Under the pieces are notes generated by a model. It had not been told where the DNA came from. It ran no database searches and saw nothing but the letters and a program-made list of their open reading frames with translations. 23,663 bases of DNA from Prolixibacteraceae bacterium (GTDB lineage: Bacteria; Bacteroidota; Bacteroidia; Bacteroidales; Prolixibacteraceae), in NCBI GenBank assembly GCA_003450125.1, contig DMFR01000390.1, forward strand, positions 1-23,663, in the 5' to 3' direction. The translations under genes were made by a program, and so were the position numbers. The stretch's first letter is position 1. Each line of letters opens with the position of its first letter. Shown here piece after piece: positions 1 to 7,696 of this stretch.

Positions 1-69
1 TTACAGATGAGTTACAGATGATATAGACCGAGTACAGGTCGTAGACATAGGAAAAACAGTTGAAGGGAA
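1..69. other. Window-edge stretch without a recognisable gene
   Basis: These 69 bases follow the HlyD stop codon. The only structure seen is a 10-bp direct repeat, ttacagatga, at 1-10 and 12-21. No start codon with a usable frame was found. Confidence 0.3.
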
Positions 70-1383
70 TTATTTTGAAGGCTGTACACGGTGCTTTAAC
101 AAAGATTTGATGGGATTGAAAAACCGCTCTATCAGTCTTAGGTCTTCAGTTATAATTTCTGCCGACCCTTTCATCTCCTGGCTGAACTTTAAGGGAATGT
201 TGTAATTGGTCTTCATATCCTGGGGCAGGGTCACTTCTACCACATAGTTTTCATTGTTGGCCATCAGTGAAATATTTTTTACCGTCCCATTGAGAAAACC
301 ATATTCCATGTAGGGGAAATTCTCAAATCGGATATTCACCCTTTGACCGATGGCCACTTTTCCTGCTCCTTTGGGCGGCAGGCTGATACGGCCAATGATC
401 TGGGATTGCTTTTCCGGAATAACGGCAAAAACGATTTCATCTTTTTTGACCTGTTGATTCTTCGTATAGATATTTGTAAAACTTACCTTCCCTGCAATGG
501 GGCTTTTGATGATAAAGGTTTGTTCCCACTGGGTCAAACGGCTTTTTAACACATTCATTTCTTCGATGAGCGAGTTTTGCGCTTTCTTCTTTAGGTCGGC
601 ATAGGCCATTTCATCATCCACCACCTCCTGTTCCAGTTTAATGATCGAGCTTTGCGTTTCAGCGAGCTTGGTCCTTGCCCCATTGGTATTGAATTTCTTC
701 TGAAGCAGCAGCCCTTTTGACTTTTCAAGATCAAGGTCTGAAAGCACCGCTTTGACCTGTAGCAGTGAATCACGTTTGAATTGATTGTTCCCGATACGTA
801 AATCAGCTTCCATGTCCAGCTTTTGGGCCATCAGACGATCGTAATAAATCTGGTTCATGGCAATCTGATTCTTGAGCGACTTAATCTTTTTGGGATGCAG
901 GTTAAGCCGAAGGAAAGAAAAATAATCGTTGTAAAGCCTCACGAAGCTTGAATAGTCTTGCTGTATATCTCCCAATTGAAGCCCCACTTCAGGAGTGACA
1001 GCCGACAGCGTATCAAAAGTCAGCATAAAAGGTTCCATGCGCAGAAGAAGCGTTTTAAGCTTCATGGCATCGTTATAACTGGCCGTACTTTCCAAGATGG
1101 CGATTACCTGGTCCTTGGAAACGAGTTGCTGATCTGCCGCCATCAGGGAGTCGATACGGGCCGTTGTACGAGCAGCCAGGTAAGCAGGTGGATTTTCTGA
1201 CAATACGACAATGCTCGCATTGATCACATCAGGATAACGAAAGAAATAACTTCCACCCAGTATAAGCATCAGCAAGCCCAATACCAGTACAATCCCCGAG
1301 CGGATCATCCACCTGGGCCATTGCTGAATGATTTCCTGGAATTCATCGCTTCTTAATTCTATATCTATCTTCTCTTTTCCCAT
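70..1383 (-). CDS. HlyD-family periplasmic adaptor subunit (secretion protein)
   Basis: Membrane-fusion adaptor that would bridge an inner-membrane ABC exporter to an outer-membrane channel. The protein (about 437 aa) has a short cytoplasmic N-terminus, one membrane segment at about residues 27-48 (hydrophobic run ending in GGSYFF), a lipoyl-like half near 57-100, a long charged coiled-coil hairpin from about 105 to 290, the second lipoyl half (KSPIAGKVSF) and a C-terminal beta-barrel region (GQRVNIRFENFPYMEYG). This order is typical of HlyD/EmrA-type adaptors. I start at the ATG at 1383 (MGKEKIDIEL); the frame can be extended 9 nt to a TTG at 1392, which is less likely. It lies directly downstream of the C39 ABC exporter on the same strand, 167 bp away, so the two almost certainly form one export system. 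The stop lies 70 nt from the window edge, so further partners may lie outside. Confidence 0.92.
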   Translation of the reverse strand: MGKEKIDIELRSDEFQEIIQQWPRWMIRSGIVLVLGLLMLILGGSYFFRYPDVINASIVVLSENPPAYLAARTTARIDSLMAADQQLVSKDQVIAILESTASYNDAMKLKTLLLRMEPFMLTFDTLSAVTPEVGLQLGDIQQDYSSFVRLYNDYFSFLRLNLHPKKIKSLKNQIAMNQIYYDRLMAQKLDMEADLRIGNNQFKRDSLLQVKAVLSDLDLEKSKGLLLQKKFNTNGARTKLAETQSSIIKLEQEVVDDEMAYADLKKKAQNSLIEEMNVLKSRLTQWEQTFIIKSPIAGKVSFTNIYTKNQQVKKDEIVFAVIPEKQSQIIGRISLPPKGAGKVAIGQRVNIRFENFPYMEYGFLNGTVKNISLMANNENYVVEVTLPQDMKTNYNIPLKFSQEMKGSAEIITEDLRLIERFFNPIKSLLKHRVQPSK

Positions 1384-1415
1384 GATAAACAAGTGTTCAG
1401 TGTTCTCTGAAAATT

Positions 1416-1545
1416 AAGGATTTTAAGGATTTTAAGGATTTTAAGACCTTAACCCTTCAACCATTTAACTATTCAACCATCTAACCATTCAACCATCTAA
1501 CCATTAACGATTAACGATTGAAGATTAACGATTTAACCATCCAAC
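1416..1545. repeat. Word-repeat spacer between exporter genes
   Basis: The gap between the ABC exporter and HlyD genes is almost entirely short tandem words. From 1416 to 1445 the 9-bp unit aaggatttt occurs 3.3 times without error. From about 1450 to 1545 there are degenerate copies of ttcaaccat, ctaaccat and attaacgat words. Similar low-complexity spacers are, from memory, common in Bacteroidota. They are direct rather than inverted repeats, so this is not a strong hairpin terminator and read-through from the upstream gene is plausible. Confidence 0.75.
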
Positions 1546-1550
1546 CCCTT

Positions 1551-3737
1551 CTAATTCCCCAGCTCCAGCTGATTCTTCACCAGCTGATAATAGGCTCCCC
1601 TGCTGAGGGTTAATTGTTCATGGCTGCCAATTTCCACAATTTTTCCTTTCTCCAATACAATGATCTGGTCCGCATTCCTGACCGTACTTAAACGGTGAGC
1701 CACTACCACGACAGTTTTCCCGGTAAAGAATTCATTTAGGTTCTCCAGGATCACCTTTTCATTGTTGGCATCCAATGCATTGGTTGCCTCATCAAAGAAA
1801 ATAAAATCAGGATTCTTATAGATGGCCCGTGCAATTAAGATGCGTTGTTTCTGTCCCTGGCTCAGTCCAATTCCCTCAGGGCCAATTTTGGTATTGTAAC
1901 TTAAGGGCAATCCTTCGATGAATTCTCTGATATTGGCCATACGGACAGCATAACTTAGGCGGACTTTGTCAATTTCTTCATCTCCAATGGCAATATTGGT
2001 AGCAATCGTATCTGAAAAAATAAAACCATCCTGCATGACCGCCCCACATTTACTTCGCCACCAATGCTGCCTGTAGTTAGCCAGATCGGTCTCCCCCACC
2101 CTTATCGATCCCGATACCGGGGGATAAAACCCAAGCAGCAGTTTCACCAGGGTAGTTTTTCCACTTCCACTGGTGCCCACAATGGCTGTGACTTTTCCCT
2201 GCGGGATAACCAGATTAAGGGTATCGAGTACTTTGGGTGAACGGGGCCCTTCGTATTGGAAAACAAGATTATTGATATGAATGTCAGCCACAGAAGGCAA
2301 TGATTCCAGTTTGCCCATTTGATCCTCTTCCTCATCCTTATGGGTATGAATCTCGCTTAAGCGCTCCAGGCTGATTTTAGCGTCCTGAGATACCTGTATA
2401 AATTCAATCATCTGTTCCAGCGGACTGTTCATCTGGCCAATGATGTATTGGACTGCCAGCATCATACCCAGGGTCATATCTCCATGAACCACCGAAGTGG
2501 CGGCAAGTACCGTAATGACAATATTTTTAGTTTCGTTGATAAATACCGATCCTGCCTGCTGGTATTGCTGCAATGACAAACTGCCAATGTTTACTTTGAA
2601 CAACCTGGCCTGGATACGCTCCCACTCCCATCGCTTCTGCCGCTCGTAATTGTTCAGCTTGATCTCCTGCATCCCGTTGATCAGCTGAATCAGCTTACTC
2701 TGATTGTCGGACAGTTGGGTAAACCTTTTATAATCCAGCTCACGCCTTTTCTTCAGAAACAGGAATATCCACCCGATATACAATCCCGAGCCCAGCAGGA
2801 ATACTGCAAAGATTAACCAACTGTAAACGGCCAATACGATGCTAAATATAACAATATTAAACAAGGAAAAAACAACATTAAGCGATTGTGAAGTCAGGAA
2901 CCGTTCAATACGATGGTGATCACTGATGCGCTGGAGGATATCCCCGATCATCTTGGTGTCGAAGAACCCGATGGGCAGCTTCATCAGCTTGATCAGGAAG
3001 TCAGAAATGATGCTGATATTGATCCGTGTGCTGATATGAAGCAGAATCCAGGAACGGATAAAATCGACCGTCATACGGCTTATAAACAGCACCATCTGGG
3101 CGGCCAGTATCAGGTAAATAAAGTTAATATCCTGGGTATTGATCCCCACATCCACGATGCTTTGGGTCAGGAAGGGAAAGATCAGCTGAAGAAGGCTGCC
3201 GGCCACAAAGCCAAGAACAAGCTGAACGATCAATCTGCGGTGAGGCTTCAGGTATTTGAGCAAAAAGCGGAAATCGCCTCTTTTCTTTTCCTCTCCCTCC
3301 AGGTCAAAGAAAGTCGGTGTCGGGTCAAACATGAGGCAAATGCCTTTCTCCTCACCCTGCCGGAGAGTTGCCAGCCAATGTTTTTTAAATTCACTAACCG
3401 TGTATTCCACCAGCCCAAATGCCGGATCTGCTATAGACACTACTCCTTTTTTGTATTTATACACCACCACAAAATGCTCCTGGTCCCAATGTACCACGCA
3501 AGGCTTTGGAACTTCCATCAACTGATCAATGGTAATCCTGGCGCCGATAGTTCGAAACCCTATCGCTTCAGCGGCATCGCTTAATCCTAGCAGGGAAACC
3601 CCTTCGCGGGTAATGTGTGACAGGGTCCGTAGTTTGTGTAGTGAATAGGTCTTCCCGTAAAAGGCAGCTATCATTCGCAAACACGACGGACCGCAATCCA
3701 TGGCATCATATTGCTTAAAGAAGGGAAATCTGGCCAT
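1551..3737 (-). CDS. Peptidase-domain (C39) ABC transporter, peptide/bacteriocin exporter
   Basis: A 728-aa exporter of the PCAT type, which cleaves a double-glycine leader from a peptide and exports it. Three modules are visible in order. The N-terminal C39 cysteine peptidase (1-135) has the QYDAMDCGPSCL motif with candidate catalytic Cys15, His88 (EHFVVVY) and Asp104 (IADPAFG). The membrane domain (about 165-450) has several hydrophobic helices. The nucleotide-binding domain (485-728) has Walker A GTSGSGKTT (521-529), Q-loop Gln569, signature LSQGQ (625-629), Walker B FIFFDE (Glu650) and the H-loop His681. All catalytic residues are intact, so the protein should be active. It is followed on the same strand by the HlyD adaptor. 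No small gene with a double-glycine leader was found in the gaps on either side, so the substrate is unknown. The length is normal for the family. Confidence 0.95.
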   Translation of the reverse strand: MARFPFFKQYDAMDCGPSCLRMIAAFYGKTYSLHKLRTLSHITREGVSLLGLSDAAEAIGFRTIGARITIDQLMEVPKPCVVHWDQEHFVVVYKYKKGVVSIADPAFGLVEYTVSEFKKHWLATLRQGEEKGICLMFDPTPTFFDLEGEEKKRGDFRFLLKYLKPHRRLIVQLVLGFVAGSLLQLIFPFLTQSIVDVGINTQDINFIYLILAAQMVLFISRMTVDFIRSWILLHISTRINISIISDFLIKLMKLPIGFFDTKMIGDILQRISDHHRIERFLTSQSLNVVFSLFNIVIFSIVLAVYSWLIFAVFLLGSGLYIGWIFLFLKKRRELDYKRFTQLSDNQSKLIQLINGMQEIKLNNYERQKRWEWERIQARLFKVNIGSLSLQQYQQAGSVFINETKNIVITVLAATSVVHGDMTLGMMLAVQYIIGQMNSPLEQMIEFIQVSQDAKISLERLSEIHTHKDEEEDQMGKLESLPSVADIHINNLVFQYEGPRSPKVLDTLNLVIPQGKVTAIVGTSGSGKTTLVKLLLGFYPPVSGSIRVGETDLANYRQHWWRSKCGAVMQDGFIFSDTIATNIAIGDEEIDKVRLSYAVRMANIREFIEGLPLSYNTKIGPEGIGLSQGQKQRILIARAIYKNPDFIFFDEATNALDANNEKVILENLNEFFTGKTVVVVAHRLSTVRNADQIIVLEKGKIVEIGSHEQLTLSRGAYYQLVKNQLELGN

Positions 3738-3911
3738 AAAAGTTCATAAATGCCCAAAAATAGCAGATTTATGTGAAAAGGCGCTATGATGGGCAAAACT
3801 TATAAAAATGAATTCCCAATCGTACAAATATTCTGTCATCCGGAACATGGACAAATCACCTGCTAAGTAATTCCCAATACCGCCATACCTTTCATTGAGG
3901 GGAACCGGGAC

Positions 3912-4018
3912 CCGCGATTTGCAATCGCGGTAGAATCAAAATCAACAATGAAGAGACATTAGGAATGGATGTAAAGTCATTAGCATTCTCGAAAATCCAA
4001 TGGCGATTGCAAATCGCC
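3912..4018. repeat. REPIN-like inverted pair of REP palindromes
   Basis: This lies in the 301-bp gap between the unknown helical gene and the exporter gene. The palindrome ccgcgatttgcaatcgcgg (3912-3930, 8-bp stem, loop tgc) and the palindrome ggcgattgcaaatcgcc (4002-4018, 7-bp stem, loop gca) share the 15-nt core gcgatttgcaatcgc in opposite orientation, 71 bp apart. Two REP palindromes facing each other are the defining layout of a REPIN or BIME, elements normally mobilised in trans by a RAYT (IS200-like) transposase. No such transposase is in the window. The second palindrome starts about 20 bp past the stop of the helical gene. No small gene was found in the rest of this gap. Confidence 0.7.
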
Positions 4019-4038
4019 GCACCCCCTTGTCGCCCTCT

Positions 4039-4692
4039 CTATTTTAAAAACAGCTCAGATGAGATTGGAAAGATCCGGTCTCTTTCATCGCAAACAAATT
4101 CCATTTGGGTCATGATATTTTGTTCCGATTCAAACAAGTCAATTTGCTCAAGGATTAACTGCTCTTTTTCAAAGGCGTATGCCTTTTTGATCTCATTACT
4201 CTTGGGATGATCTTTAAAGGTGGGTTCAATGGCCCAAAATTCATCCACTTTTGCCAGTTCAGTATCTCTGCTAACCTTTATTTGTTTCGTAATAGATCCC
4301 AGTTGAGCCACCAATACATCCCACTGAAAATTTAAAAGAATCAACAGGTCAACAATCACTTTCTCCGTTTCCTTCAGCACTTCCAACTGATTGTCCTGAT
4401 CCTTTAAAAGTCCCAGTAACCGGTCGAGTTCATCATTGGTTTGCTTGTATTTCTCCCAATAGGGCTCCTCATTTTTAGTCTCTAATATCTTAACACGGAT
4501 CGAATCGATAAGGCTACTGGCATAATGCTTATCCGTGATCCCCATTGCGGTGTAGGCATCCCAAATTCCTTTGAATTGTACATCCTGAACGCTCAACCTT
4601 TCCTCAATCCTGTCGTGTTGTTCAAACACCATTTCGACCAGGGTTTCCGCATGACGTCCCAGGTCCCTTAGAGTTAATGTTTTTTCTTCCAT
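4039..4692 (-). CDS. Hypothetical soluble alpha-helical protein
   Basis: I do not recognise this 217-aa protein. It is charged, has no signal peptide or membrane segment, and is predominantly helical by eye, with heptad-like stretches at about 85-125 (KQTNDELDRLLGLLKDQDNQ) and 165-200 (EIKKAYAFEKEQLILEQIDL). Codon use resembles that of its neighbours and the frame is uninterrupted, so it is probably a real gene. It sits alone: a hairpin element lies upstream (4745-4790) and a REPIN-like element follows its stop. It could be a structural or chaperone-like cytoplasmic protein, but nothing in the sequence assigns a role. I see no evidence that it belongs to the exporter operon, because 301 bp with repeats separates them. 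Confidence 0.75.
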   Translation of the reverse strand: MEEKTLTLRDLGRHAETLVEMVFEQHDRIEERLSVQDVQFKGIWDAYTAMGITDKHYASSLIDSIRVKILETKNEEPYWEKYKQTNDELDRLLGLLKDQDNQLEVLKETEKVIVDLLILLNFQWDVLVAQLGSITKQIKVSRDTELAKVDEFWAIEPTFKDHPKSNEIKKAYAFEKEQLILEQIDLFESEQNIMTQMEFVCDERDRIFPISSELFLK

Positions 4693-4744
4693 CTGATGGT
4701 GTTTAAAAGTGAATGTGACTGAACAACTAAGTTAGAGTCGTAAC

Positions 4745-4790
4745 AACTTTCCCAAAGCTTTTAAACGAGTTTATAAACTTTGGGAACGTT
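4745..4790. repeat. Imperfect hairpin of the ctttgggaa type
   Basis: Two 21-nt arms (4745-4765 and 4770-4790) match at 18 of 21 positions around a 4-nt loop (cgag). The core of each arm is ctttgggaa or its complement. A related but perfect hairpin with the same core lies at 18338-18384. This one is 52 bp upstream of the helical protein gene and about 160 bp downstream of the MFS gene, all on the minus strand. The rest of the gap (4693-4952) shows no gene. Confidence 0.65.
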
Positions 4791-4952
4791 CGCCTATAAA
4801 AGTATAAAAATGATAACAATAAGTGCAGCTTTTTATCTAATTTATTATTGTACGTTCAGCTCTATTAGGCCGTCCTTACAGATCATCCAAAGAATGAGCA
4901 CATATTTTTTAACATGTCTGATTGAAATAAGTATGCTTTTATGCGTCGTTGA

Positions 4953-6338
4953 TTATTTTTGGGTTTCAATCTCTTCCAAAGATTTCCCTTTAGTTTCGGG
5001 CAATTTCCTGAGGATAAAAAGAAAACCAGAGAGACAGATCAACCCATATAACCAAAAAGTTCCGCTGGCATTGAGTAGTTTATTCAGGATGGGGAATGTA
5101 TAAGTGAGCACAAAGCATGCAACCCACAAAGCTGTAGTTGCTACAGCCATAGCCGCACCACGGATTTTGTTTGGAAATATCTCAGAAAGCACCACCCATG
5201 TTACTGGTGCCAGGGTCATTGCATAAGTTGCAATGGCAAGCATTACCAACACCAAAATGGCCAGACCTTTTACTTCGAAAAAATAACTTCCTCCTAACAG
5301 GAAATAAATAACAGCCAACCCAATGGAGCCAAGCAACATCAGTTTGCGACGTCCCCAACTATCAACCATCCGCATAGCAAGTACAGTGAATACAAGATTA
5401 ACGGTACCGGTAATCACAATATTAAACAGCATATCTCCCACGGAATAGCCTGCTGAGGTAAATATCTCTTCGGCATAATTGAAGATCACATTAATGCCAC
5501 ACCATTGCTGAAAGACAGCCAGCACAATTCCAAGAATCAACATTGGACGAACTTTCCTGGCCGTCAACGCCTTCCAATCCACTTTGGCCTGTGACTCCTC
5601 TAAAGTAACGGCCATATTTTTTTGTTCCTGAAGGGCATATTCACGACCCCCAATCTTTTCCAGTATCTTCAGAGAACCGTCCCACTTACCTGATTTCGCC
5701 AGGAAACGCGGGCTTTCAGGTATGAAAAAGGCAAGTATAAAAAAGACAATTGCAGGTACTGTTCCTGCCCAGAACATCCAACGCCATCCCATCTGGCCGT
5801 TCCACGATTGCAGAATTTCTGTATCAGTAGCTCCTCCGGGAATCTTCTCAGCAATCAGGAAATTGATGAATTGTGCTGCCAGTATTCCGATCACAATGGT
5901 CAGTTGGTTGACTGAAACCAGTCTTCCCCTTATAGAGGCAGGAGATATTTCAGCAATATACATGGGTGAGATGGCTGAAGCCAGGCCAATGCCCAATCCT
6001 CCAATTAACCGGTAAAGAATGAATACCGTAAATTGATTGGCCATACCAGTTCCTATTGCTGCCATGGTAAACATGGCCGCAGCCATGATCAAAGGGAGTT
6101 TACGTCCATAGCGGTCACTAAACCAACCAGACATCATTGCCCCGAATAAACAGCCTATAAGAGCACTGCTCATGGCCCATCCCTGTAAGTAGGGAGAGGT
6201 GGCAATATCGAAGAAACGCTCGTAAAAAGGCTTCGCACCGCCAATTACTACCCAGTCGTATCCAAACAACAGGCCACCCATTGCCGAAACCAGGGTGATC
6301 CCTAATATAAATCCATGATTGTATTTTATCTTTTCCAC
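4953..6338 (-). CDS. Sugar porter family MFS transporter (XylE/GLUT-like)
   Basis: A 461-aa inner-membrane permease with 12 predicted helices, the usual length for proton-coupled sugar symporters related to XylE and the GLUTs. Family signatures appear in order: GWFSDRYGRK between helices 2 and 3 (71-80), RGRL after helix 4 (137-140), PESPRFL at the end of the first half (208-213), QQWCGIN in helix 7 (277-283), DSWGRRKLML between helices 8 and 9 (326-335), WVVLSEIFPNKIRG (381-394) and PETKGKSLEEIE at the C-terminus. Gln277, Gln278, Asn283 and Trp381 match sugar-contacting positions of XylE/GLUT1, so a hexose or pentose substrate is likely; the specific sugar cannot be told. No sugar kinase, isomerase or regulator is adjacent, and the gene appears to be a single transcription unit. 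Confidence 0.93.
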   Translation of the reverse strand: MEKIKYNHGFILGITLVSAMGGLLFGYDWVVIGGAKPFYERFFDIATSPYLQGWAMSSALIGCLFGAMMSGWFSDRYGRKLPLIMAAAMFTMAAIGTGMANQFTVFILYRLIGGLGIGLASAISPMYIAEISPASIRGRLVSVNQLTIVIGILAAQFINFLIAEKIPGGATDTEILQSWNGQMGWRWMFWAGTVPAIVFFILAFFIPESPRFLAKSGKWDGSLKILEKIGGREYALQEQKNMAVTLEESQAKVDWKALTARKVRPMLILGIVLAVFQQWCGINVIFNYAEEIFTSAGYSVGDMLFNIVITGTVNLVFTVLAMRMVDSWGRRKLMLLGSIGLAVIYFLLGGSYFFEVKGLAILVLVMLAIATYAMTLAPVTWVVLSEIFPNKIRGAAMAVATTALWVACFVLTYTFPILNKLLNASGTFWLYGLICLSGFLFILRKLPETKGKSLEEIETQK

Positions 6339-6467
6339 TTTGTATCAGAATTGGTTACCGCAAAATCAGCATTCAATATTATGAAAAAGAATGAACAATC
6401 TTATTAATAGAATGGATAATCTTATTAATGATTGCTGGATTAGTGGAATTCAAGGATTAGTGGCATT

Positions 6468-6581
6468 CAGGGACCAAGGCTATATCAAGGCTATATTAAC
6501 CCTATATCAAGGCTATATCAACGCTATGTTTAAAAATAAAAACATAGCGTTGATATAGCCTTGATATAGCGTTGGTCCCTG
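6468..6581. repeat. Long inverted repeat built of 11-bp words
   Basis: A 114-bp element in the 445-bp gap between the lipoprotein and MFS genes. The outer stem is cagggaccaa (6468-6477) paired with its exact complement at 6572-6581. The inner stem is a perfect 29-bp match, 6502-6530 with 6541-6569, around the loop taaaaataaa. The left arm between outer stem and loop is five consecutive words: ggctatatcaa, ggctatattaa, ccctatatcaa, ggctatatcaa and cgctatgtt. The right arm read in reverse complement has only three: cgctatatcaa, ggctatatcaa, cgctatgtt. The arms therefore differ by exactly 22 nt, two words. The remainder of the gap (6339-6467 and 6582-6783) shows no convincing gene. Confidence 0.85.
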
Positions 6582-6783
6582 CCGAACAATTGGATTGGGC
6601 AAGTTTGGAAATGAAAAAGGGGGAAATGAATTCAGACAATGAGTGGGAAGAGAAACCTTCGGGCAATACTATTTCAATCAGCTGATGGAGCAGATCATGG
6701 GGAGTAACTTAGCCTAATCTGAGGTTAAGAGAAATCATTTTAAAACATCATTGGTGATTGCCTTACAGGTGACAGAGGAGCTA

Positions 6784-7410
6784 TCAGGAGGTCCAGGTAT
6801 TGATCGTTTGAACAATTCTCCAACTGTTATTTTTCTTTACCAGATAGATTAATAATCCCTCAGCGCCAAGACTTGCATAATAATGGCCTACTGCAACAAT
6901 GGCTTGATCCTTATCTTTATTGAATCCTACCCTGGTCAAATCAATCATTCCATTAGAATTAGGGTGTTTTTTATAGAAATCATTCCAGCCCTGATTGACA
7001 TCTGTAGGAGTGAAAAAATGCGCTACTTCTTCGCTTGTAATGAGCGTAATTGTCTTTGAAGGAACTGTGAGTTGGGTCCCCAAATTGAACGAGGAATCAT
7101 TTTTCTCAGTGAAGTCACTAAAAAGGGTGGCATCCAAGTCTGGATTATCCTTTTTGATTGATTCCTGATACCCGTTAATCATAGAAGAAGCAATTAAGAC
7201 GACTGTTTTTTGTTTAATAACCAACTCTTTTGAGCTTTTAAAATTCTCTTTGAGGATCAATGAATACACTTGATATTCGTTTACATCAATCGAATCAACC
7301 GGATTCAACTTATATTCAGGTAGGACATCATCTTTCTTGTTGAAGCAATTGGTCAATATCAACAATAGAAATAAAGGAAAAACCAAATACTGTATCTTTT
7401 TCATTGTCAT
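6784..7410 (-). CDS. Hypothetical lipoprotein
   Basis: A 208-aa protein with a lipoprotein signal: a Lys-Lys n-region, a hydrophobic stretch (YLVFPLFLLLILT) and a lipobox ending LTNC with the modifiable Cys at residue 22. The mature part is a mixed alpha/beta domain of unknown function. Its C-terminal part, DLTRVGFNKDKDQAIVAVGHYYASLGAEG followed by a Lys-rich stretch and SWRIV, resembles the last strands of a recurrent Bacteroidota lipoprotein type, but I cannot name the family with certainty. A second in-frame ATG two codons in (MKKIQ) is an equally good start. The gene stands alone between two hairpin-containing gaps, so context gives no hint of its role. Confidence 0.75.
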   Translation of the reverse strand: MTMKKIQYLVFPLFLLLILTNCFNKKDDVLPEYKLNPVDSIDVNEYQVYSLILKENFKSSKELVIKQKTVVLIASSMINGYQESIKKDNPDLDATLFSDFTEKNDSSFNLGTQLTVPSKTITLITSEEVAHFFTPTDVNQGWNDFYKKHPNSNGMIDLTRVGFNKDKDQAIVAVGHYYASLGAEGLLIYLVKKNNSWRIVQTINTWTS

Positions 7411-7538
7411 AACTTTTGGTATAGAAACAAGATGCGGTTCTTTGTAAAAGGTTGCGTCAAGTAATCAATCAACTCGTTTCTTATTTACACAGTCATTGTT
7501 TTCATTTCATTTTTCATGAATTAATTTCCTGAAATACC

Positions 7539-7586
7539 ATTCGATCTTATCAAATAATCAGATCTGATCATTTGGCAAGATCGAAT
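7539..7586. repeat. Imperfect hairpin downstream of the DUF4325 gene
   Basis: Arms of 22 nt at 7539-7560 and 7565-7586 match at 19 of 22 positions around the loop gatc. If transcribed from the minus strand, two of the three mismatches become G-U pairs, which fits a structure in the 3' region of the DUF4325 transcript, whose stop is at 7697. A further tacc/ggta pair (7535-7538 with 7591-7594) could extend it across a bulge. There is no clear T-run, so it is not a textbook terminator. Confidence 0.6.
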
Positions 7587-7696
7587 GTTAGGTATCTTTT
7601 CAGAAAACAGGTACATCGGCTTCTATACTTTGGGCATTGAAGCATGGACATGAATTTAAAGGGATTGACGTTGTTCAACTACTCCCCCATTTTGTC

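Noticed and set aside
1416..1545. Tandem words considered as a CRISPR array.
   Set aside because: Units are 8-9 bp with no unique spacers and there are no cas genes.
2913..3584. A 223-codon plus-strand frame inside the ABC exporter gene.
   Set aside because: It is antisense to a gene with complete, conserved motifs and its translation has no domain-like pattern.
3755..3762. TATTTTTG on the minus strand just upstream of the exporter gene, a match to the -7 consensus.
   Set aside because: No TTG lies at the expected spacing upstream and the implied leader would be only about 12 nt, so it was not listed as a promoter.
3738..4038. Short minus-strand frames upstream of the exporter, including one of 34 codons starting MFRMTEYLYD, considered as exporter substrates.
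   Set aside because: None has a double-glycine leader or a length and composition typical of C39 substrates.
6468..6581. The word-built hairpin considered as an integron attC site.
   Set aside because: No integrase or cassette array is present, and I do not see the R'/R'' core-site pattern; tandem 11-bp words are not an attC feature.
6601..6717. A short plus-strand frame ending ETFGQYYFNQLMEQIMGSNLA before TAA looked like a protein tail.
   Set aside because: It is interrupted by TGA about 25 codons before the end, has no start or recognisable family, and is too short to separate from chance.
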